The notes under the pieces: generated by a model
What the model was told of the DNA's origin: nothing
Databases searched by the model: none
The model's input: the letters and a program-made list of their open reading frames with translations, nothing else
Source of the DNA: a virus
Virus record (IMG/VR): IMGVR_UViG_3300009481_000123
Location: 1-22,348 of that record
Reading direction: 5' to 3' (one strand)
Length of the DNA stretch: 22,348 nt
Part shown: in pieces, positions 6,419-13,698 of the stretch
Layout of the letters: every line of letters starts with the position of its first letter
Numbering within the stretch: position 1 is the stretch's first letter
Position numbers and translations under genes: made by a program

Positions 6419-6756
6419 CAGCAATCGTGTAACGTTTTAATCTCCCTGTTAAAGAACTCACCCTTACTATTGGCACCTTCAAAGGCATCAAATAGCCTCT
6501 CTGATACGTTGCAAAAGTCGTATGTCTTGCCGTTTAATATTACCTCCATAGATTGATTATCCTGATCATATTTTACGTTGCCCACAAATGATGAGGAATG
6601 TGTAAATGCCTTAAATCTGGCCTCCTGTAGTATCTTAATCCAGTGTTCATCTAGACTCTCTGAAAATTCAAATCCTCTGGGAACTACACCTATCTTGTCT
6701 TTCTTTTTCTTCTTAGAACCTGCTCTATCGAATGGTCCTTGGAGGTTTATTTGTTC
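6418..6756 (-). CDS. KTSC-domain extension, expressed by -1 frameshift
   Basis: A 112-codon open frame in the -1 frame relative to the capsid protease, ending at TGA 6418-6420. It encodes a Lys-rich linker, then a KTSC-like domain: HSSSFVGNVKYDQDNQSMEV, NGKTYDFCNVSERLFDAFEG and NSKGEFFNREIK match the family's S-x-Y-D...L-x-F...Y-x-x-V...F-x-x-F...S-x-G-x-x-F-N-x-x-I pattern. No ATG, GTG or TTG precedes the domain in this frame: the frame opens after a stop at 6772-6774, and the first GTG lies inside the domain. The natural reading is a fusion with the protease via the slippery site at 6756-6762, giving about 397 aa. The alternative is a base error in the A9 run of a single continuous gene. 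KTSC domains occur in phage proteins and at the C-terminus of some lysyl-tRNA synthetases; their role is not established. Confidence 0.75.
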   Translation of the reverse strand, partial: EQINLQGPFDRAGSKKKKKDKIGVVPRGFEFSESLDEHWIKILQEARFKAFTHSSSFVGNVKYDQDNQSMEVILNGKTYDFCNVSERLFDAFEGANSKGEFFNREIKTLHDC

Positions 6757-6762
6757 TTTTTT
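6717..6762 (-). promoter_or_regulatory. Putative -1 programmed frameshift site
   Basis: A9-G on the minus strand ends in the heptamer A-AAA-AAG (6762-6756) in the correct 0-frame phase, the same heptamer used by E. coli dnaX. After an 8-nt spacer there is a short stem AACCT/AGGTT (6747-6743 with 6721-6717, 21-nt loop). The stem is weak, so a stimulatory role is uncertain. Confidence 0.6.
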
Positions 6763-7610
6763 TTTACTTCGTTACAGTGGCCACAGAAATAGTTATGTTT
6801 TATATTCTCTATGATATCCCTAGTCTTGGATTCTACGCTGACAAATTCTGAATCCTTTCTTAGTAGTAATAGTTCTGATGTTAAGAACTCTATATCGTTC
6901 TGTAGTATTGCAATTGTGTCATGTAGTAATGGATCTTCGTTGTTATCCTGTATCTGTTTGAATAGTTCTAGTGCCTCATTTTTCATCTTTATCTGGCCTT
7001 CAATCTCTTCTATATGTTGAGCCATGTTATCCTGTATAATATTATCTACTGTTTGTTCTCCTCCTACTGCCTCTTTTTCCCTTGGTTTGATGGTCTTATG
7101 AATAATCTCCTCTGCTCCGTATTTCTTTACAAATTCGTGGTCTGCATCTGTATGCTCTTTACATTGATTTATAGTTTGTATAACACTCTCTTTGAGTACA
7201 TTAACACTAGTTTCTGGTACACCTGGAGTTTCCGTAAGTGCGAGACCTTCTGGTACAAGTCCAAACGGCATGTGAAAGCAGTCTGTACTCCCATTACATA
7301 TCTTTTGTACATTGGTTGGGGTTGCCTCAATGGATGTGTATAATAATTTATTTGCTGCTAATAGTGCTGCTGATGGGTCTGTTATTTCACCCTCATAAAA
7401 CACTGTTTCAGATGTTGAATCATATTGGAATGTAACCTCTCCTATTACCTTGTCTGGATTATGCTCCCAATTAAGTGGAACTGTTACACCGTTAAATCTA
7501 ACTAACTCTTCCTTTGTATAGAGGTTATTATTCCTTGAAATCCTTGGAATAAGTGCTACTCCTTGAATCTTTGCAGATTCGTCAATAGTAGCATAACTCT
7601 CTATATTCAT
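6747..7610 (-). CDS. Prohead maturation protease with scaffold-like C-terminus
   Basis: A 287-residue protein in the 0 frame. Residues 15-100 match the prohead protease pattern: GVALIPRISRNNNLYTKEEL, then PLNWEHNPDKVIGEV with candidate catalytic H50, then FYEGEITDPSAALLAANK and LYTSIEA with candidate nucleophile S93. PFGLVPEGLALTETPGVP (115-132) resembles the segment that follows in such proteases. Residues 185-270 are charged and helical, like a scaffolding domain. The C-terminus has FCGHC, half a zinc site, just before the A9 slippery run. It lies upstream of the capsid gene, the usual partner. The promoter at 7631-7648 supports the ATG at 7610. Catalytic residues are proposed by pattern, not confirmed. 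Confidence 0.78.
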   Translation of the reverse strand: MNIESYATIDESAKIQGVALIPRISRNNNLYTKEELVRFNGVTVPLNWEHNPDKVIGEVTFQYDSTSETVFYEGEITDPSAALLAANKLLYTSIEATPTNVQKICNGSTDCFHMPFGLVPEGLALTETPGVPETSVNVLKESVIQTINQCKEHTDADHEFVKKYGAEEIIHKTIKPREKEAVGGEQTVDNIIQDNMAQHIEEIEGQIKMKNEALELFKQIQDNNEDPLLHDTIAILQNDIEFLTSELLLLRKDSEFVSVESKTRDIIENIKHNYFCGHCNEVKKKNK

Positions 7611-7630
7611 GTAATAGAGTTTAAATATTA

Positions 7631-7648
7631 GTTAAAAGAGAATTAATC
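7631..7648 (-). promoter_or_regulatory. Promoter of the capsid protease gene
   Basis: The minus strand reads ATTAATTCTCTTTTAACT. The TATA-like part is centred about 25 nt upstream of ATG 7610, and the ATTAATTCTC element is shared with other promoters here. The stop codon of the zinc-ribbon gene (7643-7645) lies within it. Confidence 0.55.
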
Positions 7649-7816
7649 CTCTGTTGTTTCCTGAACTGCGTAAATATCAGTAGGTGGTACTATACTCATA
7701 TCATCCAATACTTTCAATGCATCACAGTTATAACACTTGCAGAGTTTGGATGACACAGGTATGAATACATCATAGCCACACCACGAACATAGGACTTTAA
7801 TATCGGTGTCAACCAT
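7643..7816 (-). CDS. Zinc-ribbon protein, 57 aa, leaderless
   Basis: I place the start at ATG 7816 and not at the upstream start at 7885: a TATA box at 7839-7849 is centred 28 nt upstream, and the longer form would overlap the structural gene by 35 nt. The product has C10-C13 and C26-C28-C31 (KVLCSWCGYD and KLCKCYNCD), a rubredoxin-like zinc ribbon, then an acidic tail ending ETTED. This is the style of small archaeal zinc ribbons. It is transcribed just ahead of the capsid protease. Function unknown. Confidence 0.7.
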   Translation of the reverse strand: MVDTDIKVLCSWCGYDVFIPVSSKLCKCYNCDALKVLDDMSIVPPTDIYAVQETTED

Positions 7817-7838
7817 GATAATTGAGGCTACGCTATCA

Positions 7839-7849
7839 TTATATATAAG
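7839..7849 (-). promoter_or_regulatory. TATA box for the 57-aa zinc ribbon
   Basis: CTTATATATAA on the minus strand, immediately after the stop of the large structural gene and 28 nt (centre) from ATG 7816. It decides the start of the zinc-ribbon gene. Confidence 0.6.
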
Positions 7850-7850
7850 A

Positions 7851-9059
7851 TTAAAAATGTTCACGCCATCTAGCAGTAAAGTCAAAGTCCATATTACTGG
7901 CTGATTGTCCTGTTATTGTTACTGTTTCACCTGGCTCTATAATCATATCCATATCAGATATATCATCAACGATAGAGTCCTGTCTGGCTAGATTATATTC
8001 AAATAATAAGTTAGCATCTGACGGTGTTACTGTACCAACTGTATCTGTTTGAAGTACACTATTAGTTGCATCTATGTTAGCCCATGTTGGTGATGTAATG
8101 GTTAAATTTCTGTATATCTTTATCTTACCTGTTTTAGTTCCATCTGTTGCCATTGATACTCTTACACCTTCTACCTCTACCCTATTAGATTTTCCTTGGA
8201 ATGTTGTTACGTTTTGAAAGTTAATCAATACTGTCTCTGTAGATATTGCTGTTGCTGATATTGTGCCGGTGTCATATCTGTCTGATGTGCTTGATGCTTC
8301 ACCATGTACTCCACCTATCCATGATGCTGTTCTTACCACTACATCTGTAGCCCCTGATGTTTTAGTTGCATGAACACATAACGGTAATGCTGGATTTGTT
8401 ACTGATGGTCTAGTTAATGTATTCTGGAAATCTATAACATGGAGCACGTGCCATTCGTGATCAGTTGATAAGAATTCAAATGTACATGGGGCTGTACCTA
8501 ACCACCCATAAGATATTCTAAATATATTTAATTTTGAGGTATCTATAAAACTGATATACTCTGCATCTCCGTTAAAGTTTGCTCTGGTTACTTCTGTCTC
8601 CACACCTTCCTGTACATACCCCACTACAAAGTCAGTACCATTAAATCCTACATAATATCCATCCGTACCATCAAATATACCTATTCTCTGCTTACATCCC
8701 GTTACACCTCCATTATCCCATTGTGCTGTGAACATGGCATATGCTTCCTTACCTGGTCTATATCTAATTGGCCTTTTAGTTTCCACCTTACTGCTTCCGT
8801 TTGTGGCAGTTGATGTAGTTAATTTTAACATATCATTCTCAACTGTGGCGGTACCACCGTTTGCAGTTGTAGTTGTTAATGTTCTTGTATTTACATTATA
8901 GTGGAATTGTTCTTCAATATCTGCATGGGGTTCTACTACTATACCCTCACCAAATATGGTGTTTAGTTGTTGTCTACCTACCTCATCATCGTTTGAGTGT
9001 CCTCTACCTGCACCTGATAAATTCCTAAGATTTTTCTTATACCCTCTTTCCTCAACCAA
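7851..9059 (-). CDS. Beta-rich virion structural protein
   Basis: A 402-residue, Thr/Ser-rich, strand-dominated protein. The segment QRIGIFDGTDGYYVGFNGTD (124-143), followed about 30 residues later by DTSKLNIFRISYGWLGTAP (173-191), matches a domain I recognise from marine phage structural proteins, where similar IFD..G..F and YQWLG motifs lie in a jelly-roll-like domain. The C-terminal third has repeating strands and an acidic DISDMDMIIEPGETVTITG stretch. The start is TTG at 9059, overlapping the TGA of the preceding gene (TTGGTTGA). It is probably a tail, baseplate or head-decoration component. The exact location in the particle is not readable. Confidence 0.65.
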   Translation of the reverse strand: MVEERGYKKNLRNLSGAGRGHSNDDEVGRQQLNTIFGEGIVVEPHADIEEQFHYNVNTRTLTTTTANGGTATVENDMLKLTTSTATNGSSKVETKRPIRYRPGKEAYAMFTAQWDNGGVTGCKQRIGIFDGTDGYYVGFNGTDFVVGYVQEGVETEVTRANFNGDAEYISFIDTSKLNIFRISYGWLGTAPCTFEFLSTDHEWHVLHVIDFQNTLTRPSVTNPALPLCVHATKTSGATDVVVRTASWIGGVHGEASSTSDRYDTGTISATAISTETVLINFQNVTTFQGKSNRVEVEGVRVSMATDGTKTGKIKIYRNLTITSPTWANIDATNSVLQTDTVGTVTPSDANLLFEYNLARQDSIVDDISDMDMIIEPGETVTITGQSASNMDFDFTARWREHF

Positions 9060-9285
9060 ATAGAACGCTTCTTATTATCTCTTGTAATGTGAATCCTACA
9101 CCCATGAGTGCTATGATATAGTAAAATCGTTTCTCTTTACCTACTGCCTTTTGTTCAATTGTGTTCATATGATTCTTCCATTCAGTTTCCATCTCGGTTT
9201 TCCATACACATAGTTTGTCTATCTTATCGTCTAACGTGTCAAGTTTGTCGATTATTCTTTTGGTCAAATCATCAAATTCCGTCAT
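9052..9285 (-). CDS. Coiled-coil plus membrane-anchor protein, XhlA-like layout
   Basis: A 77-residue protein from ATG 9285 (ATGA overlap with the upstream stop). Residues 1-50 form a heptad-like amphipathic helix (LTKRIIDKLDTLDDKIDKL). Residues 54-72 are a single hydrophobic segment (FYYIIALMGVGFTLQEII). This layout resembles the XhlA/haemolysin family that works with holins in some phages, and also small tail-associated membrane proteins. No sequence signature separates these options. It sits between two structural genes and not beside the protease cassette, so a lysis role is only a suggestion. Confidence 0.6.
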   Translation of the reverse strand: MTEFDDLTKRIIDKLDTLDDKIDKLCVWKTEMETEWKNHMNTIEQKAVGKEKRFYYIIALMGVGFTLQEIIRSVLFG

Positions 9286-9764
9286 AAGTCCCTATACTCC
9301 TTAAAGAGGTCACGTATACTCTCCCTTTTCTTCTTTATAATAGAATCCTCTTTGTCTTTATTTAAGAGTTTATGATAATACTCAGATGTTGACATTACAA
9401 GTGATTTAGGTTTTCTTTGTATTTTGGCCACTGATTCCTTTACAGAGTTTCTAGTGATCTTGGATATGCCGTCTAATATTGAAATCTTGGATATCTTAGA
9501 TTCCACTCTCTTTGACTCTTTTCTTTGTATTAGTGATGATGTGGTAATCTTGTATGTTCGTCTTATATCCCCTATCATATTCCATCCTACTATATCCTCA
9601 CGTCTGTCAGACTTTAGATCCCTGAGATCCACGAATCTGTTCTGTGGTCCTTCAAGTGATACTCCACCTGTGGCAGTCTCAGAGTTTAATAATAATACAC
9701 TAGAGCCGTCATTTAACAGTAAGAATGAACTACCATCATTGAGTAGTAATTTATCATTAACCAT
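9282..9764 (-). CDS. Protein with N-terminal LLLNDGSS repeats
   Basis: I start this gene at ATG 9764, which overlaps the stop of the zinc mini-protein by 8 nt (ATGGTTAA); the longer form would need a GTG at 9791 and a 35-nt overlap. The product is 160 aa. Residues 6-28 hold two full copies and one partial copy of LLLNDGSS(F/V), a short beta repeat of a type found at the start of phage fiber-region proteins. The rest is strongly basic with many Ser, Lys and Ile residues (LIQRKESKRVESKISKISIL) and probably helical. The function is unknown; a minor virion protein fits the neighbours. Confidence 0.6.
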   Translation of the reverse strand: MVNDKLLLNDGSSFLLLNDGSSVLLLNSETATGGVSLEGPQNRFVDLRDLKSDRREDIVGWNMIGDIRRTYKITTSSLIQRKESKRVESKISKISILDGISKITRNSVKESVAKIQRKPKSLVMSTSEYYHKLLNKDKEDSIIKKKRESIRDLFKEYRDL

Positions 9765-9855
9765 ATTTCTCATCCATTCCACATTTTGCACATAGACACT
9801 TCATAAACATCTCTTTATTACATCCTATACAGATAACCTTTGTAAATTCGCTCAA
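9757..9855 (-). CDS. 32-aa zinc-knuckle protein
   Basis: TTG at 9855 overlaps the TGA of the LamG gene (TTGA). The 32 residues (MSEFTKVICIGCNKEMFMKC, then LCAKCGMDEKYG) contain C9-C12 and C22-C25 pairs plus C20, a compact zinc ribbon. Start-stop overlap on both sides and the double CxxC pattern make chance unlikely. The same kind of mini-protein appears about ten times in the window. Function unknown. Confidence 0.65.
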   Translation of the reverse strand: MSEFTKVICIGCNKEMFMKCLCAKCGMDEKYG

Positions 9856-10625
9856 TATATCTCCGTTCCTGATCCACTGTTGTATAGGTCTGCTACTTCA
9901 CTGTCACTTACTCGTCTGTTGAATATTGCAGTTTCATCCATATCCCCTGCTCTCCACTGTGAACTAGCACCTGTCTGTGATATGTGTAAAGTGTCACTTG
10001 CGTTATTGTTTGAAAATGTAGATGATGCTTTGGCAGTAGTTCCCAGACTCACACCGTCTTGCCATAATTCAAGTGTATCTGTTGCATCTGATACGTCACC
10101 TGTCAATACAAAATGATGCCAATCTGTATCCTGTGTTAACCCAGTAAAAGTGTTAAAATATCTGTTCATGTTTGTGCCGTTTGGAAAGTTAATATTCATA
10201 GAGCCGTTAGTAGAGGCATATCTTATCAATATACCAGTGTGTGAACTTGCACCCTCATTGGCAGTTGAGAATATTATTTCGTTTGAAGAATCCCACGCAT
10301 CTCTCTTACTCCACCATGATATTGTAAACAAAAATGACTGATTATGTAAAAAGTTAAACTGTGATGTTGAACTCCCTGCCTCTGCAAAATCATTAGTACC
10401 ATCAAAGGATAATGCATCTCCTATAATACCTGTTGCCCCATATGTTGCACCTGTTACTTGGAAATCTGCCCCTGTACCTAGATCTGCCGTATCTTCTGAT
10501 ACATTGATAATATCTCCACTGGCCTCGTTAAATTTCCAATATGCTTTTAGATCAGTATCGTCTATTGTAATACCTCCGGCTGAACTCTTTACTCCTACTA
10601 GAGCAGTATCGAATAAATCTAACAA
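9852..10625 (-). CDS. LamG / concanavalin-like lectin domain protein
   Basis: The frame is open to a GTG at 10673, but that would overlap the fiber-like gene by 47 nt. TTG at 10625, 1 nt after that gene's stop, gives 257 aa and is preferred. The LamG signature is clear: LKAYWKFNEASGD near the N-terminus, ALSFDGTNDFAEAG, FTISWWSKRDAWDSSNEIIFS, DTDWHHFVLTGDVSDATDTLELWQDG (in outline), and MDETAIFNRRVSDSEVADLY at the end. This fold binds sugars or proteins and often occurs in phage adhesins. It probably contributes to receptor recognition at the virion surface. It is followed by a zinc mini-protein through a TTGA overlap. Confidence 0.85.
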   Translation of the reverse strand: MLDLFDTALVGVKSSAGGITIDDTDLKAYWKFNEASGDIINVSEDTADLGTGADFQVTGATYGATGIIGDALSFDGTNDFAEAGSSTSQFNFLHNQSFLFTISWWSKRDAWDSSNEIIFSTANEGASSHTGILIRYASTNGSMNINFPNGTNMNRYFNTFTGLTQDTDWHHFVLTGDVSDATDTLELWQDGVSLGTTAKASSTFSNNNASDTLHISQTGASSQWRAGDMDETAIFNRRVSDSEVADLYNSGSGTEIY

Positions 10626-10626
10626 G

Positions 10627-11229
10627 TTATGCCTCCACAGCGTAAGCACATCGTACACTTGCTTCGGTTGCACCTGTACATGTTAATGTTAATACCCCTA
10701 CCTTGGAGGCTGCCTGGTCTGTTGGTTTAGTTCCCATGAATATCCAACCTGATGGAAATGTAAGAGTTCTTAACGTTACGTCAGTTGTAATAAATATAGT
10801 CTTTGAAATACCTGCTGCATAATTAGTCCCTGTAAATGTTGTATTTGCTGATATTGATATTGTTTGTAATTGATCTTCTGAAAAGTCTACGTCTGTACCT
10901 GATGTTGACACATCATGTATTACTCTTTGTACATTATCTACATCATTACCTCCTACATCCTGATCACCTGTAAATGTATTTGCTCCTAATACGGCAGCAG
11001 TTCCAACAACTCCGGCTGCTGGTAATCCGTCACAATTGGTTAAGGTTCCGTCTGATGGGGTTCCTAGATCAGGTGTTACAAGTGTTGGGGATGCACTCAT
11101 AAATGTCTTAACATTGGCCATAGTTGCCTTTTTATCTGCATCTCCTCCGGCCACATCATTAATATAAAATTCATCGTTTGCCACTATCGGGCTTTTGGAT
11201 GTAAAATCTTTTACCTTTGTATCAACCAA
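10627..11229 (-). CDS. Tail-fiber-like structural protein
   Basis: A 200-residue protein starting with TTG 11229 that overlaps the previous stop (TTGGTTGA). Residues 47-90 (TPDLGTPSDGTLTNCDGLPA, GVVGTAAVLGANTFTGDQ) are the PDLGTPxxGTLTNxxGLP and NTFTGxQ repeats familiar from tail-fiber and collar proteins of marine phages. The C-terminal half is strand-rich and Thr-rich, like a fiber shaft or knob. It precedes the LamG protein by 1 nt, so the two may form one adhesin assembly. Its attachment point on the particle cannot be told. Confidence 0.75.
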   Translation of the reverse strand: MVDTKVKDFTSKSPIVANDEFYINDVAGGDADKKATMANVKTFMSASPTLVTPDLGTPSDGTLTNCDGLPAAGVVGTAAVLGANTFTGDQDVGGNDVDNVQRVIHDVSTSGTDVDFSEDQLQTISISANTTFTGTNYAAGISKTIFITTDVTLRTLTFPSGWIFMGTKPTDQAASKVGVLTLTCTGATEASVRCAYAVEA

Positions 11230-11500
11230 TTATCTCACGAAATCCTACATCTGATTTTAATGGGGTTAATCTTTCTGTGTTAGGGGAAAATTTCCATATT
11301 GCTCTAGCAGATTCCATAGGTTTCAAGGTCTTTGGGTATTCCACTATCTCAACGTCTGGATCATTACTAAATGGTATGAGTTCGACTTTATTAGGTAGTG
11401 GGTTTTGTAGAATTACTGACATTGTGTTGGATGTGCCTACGTCAGTTATTGGGAAATGAAAAGATTCAACTAATTCATCGTTTACGAAAAGATTAACCAA
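11222..11500 (-). CDS. Small Ig-like beta protein, 92 aa
   Basis: TTG 11500 overlaps the portal stop by 8 nt (TTGGTTAA). The protein shows alternating strands (VNLFVNDELVESFHF, MSVILQNPLPNKVELIPF, ARAIWKFSPN) like a small immunoglobulin-type or decoration domain and has no cysteine. It sits between the portal and the fiber-like protein. A head-decoration or connector-associated role is possible, but nothing specific is visible. Confidence 0.58.
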   Translation of the reverse strand: MVNLFVNDELVESFHFPITDVGTSNTMSVILQNPLPNKVELIPFSNDPDVEIVEYPKTLKPMESARAIWKFSPNTERLTPLKSDVGFREIIG

Positions 11501-12944
11501 GTTCTTCCACCTTTTCTATAATCTTCTCTAATGTTTTAATTCTCTTTTGTGCCAAGTCCTGCTTATCCTTTTCTATTGCCTCCTTTATGAGTTCTATTTT
11601 TCTCTCCATTCTCTCCTTTAGTTTCTCATTCTCACTGGCCATATTCTGCTCTGCAATTAGTTTCTCTACCTTTTTTTCTAGGCCATTACTCTTATCCTTG
11701 TTATCCAGTGCCTGTTGCTTCATCTGTTGTTCTTCATCCTCTTTCTGTTTAATTATATCATCATCTGGTAAGTCCATACCTGTGTTAACTCTTAGCCATT
11801 CTCTAGCCTCCATCTTGGTCATTACACCCTGAGATGATAGGTCTTTAACCTGATTAACCTCTAATTCTATTACATTCTGTGTGGTAAATTGTGGGGTACA
11901 TTCTTCTATTTCTGGGTCGAATCCGTTCTGAATAAGTACGACATCAAATATATTCTGTTTTAACATATTAGCCCAATATCTTTGATATCCACGTACCTTT
12001 TTCTGTACAATTGTTTCTGTAGTCTCTGAACTGGCTCTAGATGTGAAATCACCTGTTAGTATGTCATTAGGGAACTTGACACCTTGTTGTACAGTATTGC
12101 TTAACCAATCTAGATAGTCAGTATATTTGCTTCCTGGTTGGGTCTCGAAAAACTCAATCTCGGGTTTAATCTTTTGTACTCGTTTATCACCTGGTTTATA
12201 ATCTCTCCATCTACGTGCTTCCTCTTTGAGATATTCATCATTTGCTGCTGGATATGTGATAGTGGTAATTGGATAGGCATTATTTAGTAATATTGATCCC
12301 ATAGCATCCTCAATACCCCATAGTAACTCTGCTACAGGTGGCATTGTTCTATCCCCTAACGTTCTAGGTACTGCAAGGCTGTGGAATAATGAGTTACTCC
12401 ATGCCTTACGTGTGTATGGTTCAAGATTAAACTCTATAAATTTACCTAAATTACCCTCTCCTAACTTTACTAGGCCTCCATTCTTTGTTCTTTGTTCATA
12501 ATATTCAATTTCACCAAAATCATCTCTTTTCTTGGATAGAATTGTACTCATATCTACCTCCATAACGTCCTGTAGGTCATTTTCGTCTAATTTTTCTAGT
12601 ATTACATTACCACATACAAGCCAGGTAGTGATAAGTGACTCTAATTTGTCATAAAAGTTACATCTTCTAACCCAATCCTCTAAAAGTTTGGTTGCTTCCT
12701 CACTTTTACACTCAAAGGTAAGGTCTGTGCCTGATATCATCTCACTGTACATTGATACTGGCATTTGTATCTGTGGGGTCTTGTCGTTAATCTGTATTAA
12801 TCTCTCAAATGTTACCTGTTGAGGTCTTTCTCTTGACCAATCTCTTTTGATAATCTTTGCTGTTGGTTGTTTTGCTGCCTTTTCCTCTATTCCACCGTAT
12901 TTCTCTACAATATGATCATCTGGGGTTCCTATTGGACTAGTCAT
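11493..12944 (-). CDS. Portal protein
   Basis: A 483-residue protein. The N-terminal wing has PQIQMPVSMYSEMISGTDLTF and a helix-strand with TTWLVCGNVILEK, the typical portal region in which a residue run like GNVxxE follows the entry helix. The middle (VAELLWGIEDAMGSILLNNA, then GVKFPNDILTGDFTSRASSE) is the stem and crown plan of SPP1/HK97-type portals. The C-terminus (about 405-483) is a long charged coiled coil, suitable for the crown. The dodecameric portal occupies one capsid vertex and admits DNA pumped by TerL. The ATG overlaps the zinc-protein stop by 8 nt. Unlike many phages, several fiber-type genes separate it from the protease and capsid genes. Confidence 0.85.
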   Translation of the reverse strand: MTSPIGTPDDHIVEKYGGIEEKAAKQPTAKIIKRDWSRERPQQVTFERLIQINDKTPQIQMPVSMYSEMISGTDLTFECKSEEATKLLEDWVRRCNFYDKLESLITTWLVCGNVILEKLDENDLQDVMEVDMSTILSKKRDDFGEIEYYEQRTKNGGLVKLGEGNLGKFIEFNLEPYTRKAWSNSLFHSLAVPRTLGDRTMPPVAELLWGIEDAMGSILLNNAYPITTITYPAANDEYLKEEARRWRDYKPGDKRVQKIKPEIEFFETQPGSKYTDYLDWLSNTVQQGVKFPNDILTGDFTSRASSETTETIVQKKVRGYQRYWANMLKQNIFDVVLIQNGFDPEIEECTPQFTTQNVIELEVNQVKDLSSQGVMTKMEAREWLRVNTGMDLPDDDIIKQKEDEEQQMKQQALDNKDKSNGLEKKVEKLIAEQNMASENEKLKERMERKIELIKEAIEKDKQDLAQKRIKTLEKIIEKVEELG

Positions 12945-13089
12945 CTAATATTTCTCCTGTACTTCCTTGTATGATAATTTGTCTATCACCTGTTAAAGCA
13001 TTAGCATATTTACATAGGTAATGACCGTAATGTTTTTCTTGGTATTCTCTTACCATTTGACATACAGGGCAATTACACCCATTAGTCAT
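12937..13089 (-). CDS. 50-aa zinc-binding protein before the portal
   Basis: ATG 13089 overlaps the previous TGA (ATGA), and the stop overlaps the portal start. The N-terminus MTNGCNCPVCQMVREYQEKH has C5, C7 and C10, and GHYLC adds H23 and C26, a plausible zinc site of the CxCxxC type. The C-terminal part (ALTGDRQIIIQGSTGEILDD) forms strands. Tiling on both sides supports expression. Function unknown; it may assist head assembly or be one of this virus's many regulators. Confidence 0.65.
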   Translation of the reverse strand: MTNGCNCPVCQMVREYQEKHYGHYLCKYANALTGDRQIIIQGSTGEILDD

Positions 13090-13442
13090 CCTGTTGGTCC
13101 CTCCAATATCTGTAGTTCAACGTGATTTAATGTACTCTCCTTTACACCTGATTTAGTCAATTCAATTTTAATCTCATATAGTCCGAATATGGGAAGTTCT
13201 CCCTCGCCTACTGCATAACTAAATGTACCGTTTGCTGCCACTACTATGTCTGCCTGTTTATTGAATCTGTCTCCAATTGTTCTAGGTTTGAACATTCTAA
13301 CTGTTACCGTGTATCCTGTAAGATCTTTGGCTACTGATAGATTCTTGTCTGTGTATATTGTACCTGTTAATTTATTCTCACTTGAAAAGTCTCCCCTGTG
13401 CCAGATAGGGGTATCTAGTGATAAGTAAAGGCCATAAGCCAT
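13086..13442 (-). CDS. Beta-sandwich virion protein, BppU-N-like
   Basis: A 118-residue protein that starts MAYGLYLSLDTPIWHRGDF. Its strand order (TGTIYTDKNLSVAKDLTGYT, then VTVRMFKPRTIGDRF, then ADIVVAANGTFSYAVGEGEL, then GLYEIKIELT) resembles the N-terminal domain of baseplate upper proteins of phages, in which a KDLTG(Y/H)TVxxRxxKP segment is usual. It may be an assembly or attachment domain for fibers, or a decoration protein. It starts shortly after the stop of the 72-aa gene. The similarity is by pattern only. Confidence 0.55.
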   Translation of the reverse strand: MAYGLYLSLDTPIWHRGDFSSENKLTGTIYTDKNLSVAKDLTGYTVTVRMFKPRTIGDRFNKQADIVVAANGTFSYAVGEGELPIFGLYEIKIELTKSGVKESTLNHVELQILEGPTG

Positions 13443-13443
13443 G

Positions 13444-13662
13444 TTATTCTAACCCGAAATCTTTTAGAACTGATTTATCAATGCCTAATAGTTTAAGGTT
13501 ATGTTTATTTCTGTTAAGTTCATATTTGATTTTCTCAAAATTAATGCCGGAACTATTAATACCTAATTTATTACCTAGTGATTCTAACTTGTCATCTTTG
13601 AATGAATGTTTAGATGCCTTTTTACCCTCAGTCTTTCGACCTTCTGTTTTACGTTTAAACAT
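13444..13662 (-). CDS. Basic 72-aa hypothetical protein
   Basis: The N-terminus is highly basic (MFKRKTEGRKTEGKKASKHS), followed by a helical region with regularly spaced Leu and Lys (LKLLGIDKSVLKDFGLE). No family is recognised. The ATG at 13662 lies about 23 nt from the centre of a TATA box with the ATTAATTCTC element, so this gene heads the portal transcription unit. Its charge suggests DNA or RNA contact, perhaps in packaging or head assembly. Confidence 0.6.
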   Translation of the reverse strand: MFKRKTEGRKTEGKKASKHSFKDDKLESLGNKLGINSSGINFEKIKYELNRNKHNLKLLGIDKSVLKDFGLE

Positions 13663-13679
13663 GGAATGAATTGATTTTG

Positions 13680-13698
13680 TTATATAAAGAGAATTAAT
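13680..13698 (-). promoter_or_regulatory. Promoter of the portal unit
   Basis: The minus strand reads ATTAATTCTCTTTATATAA, the clearest copy of the extended element. The TATA centre is about 22-23 nt upstream of ATG 13662. The 170 nt before it (13699-13870) contain only very short frames. Confidence 0.68.

Noticed and set aside
6757-6765. Reading the split protease/KTSC frames simply as a broken gene
   Set aside because: The break falls exactly on a phase-correct A-AAA-AAG heptamer, the KTSC frame is intact to its stop and the next gene starts on that stop. A homopolymer error remains possible and is stated, but decay is less likely.
7643-7885. 80-codon version of the zinc-ribbon gene
   Set aside because: It would overlap the structural gene and include the TATA box at 7839-7849. 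ATG 7816 fits the leaderless spacing.
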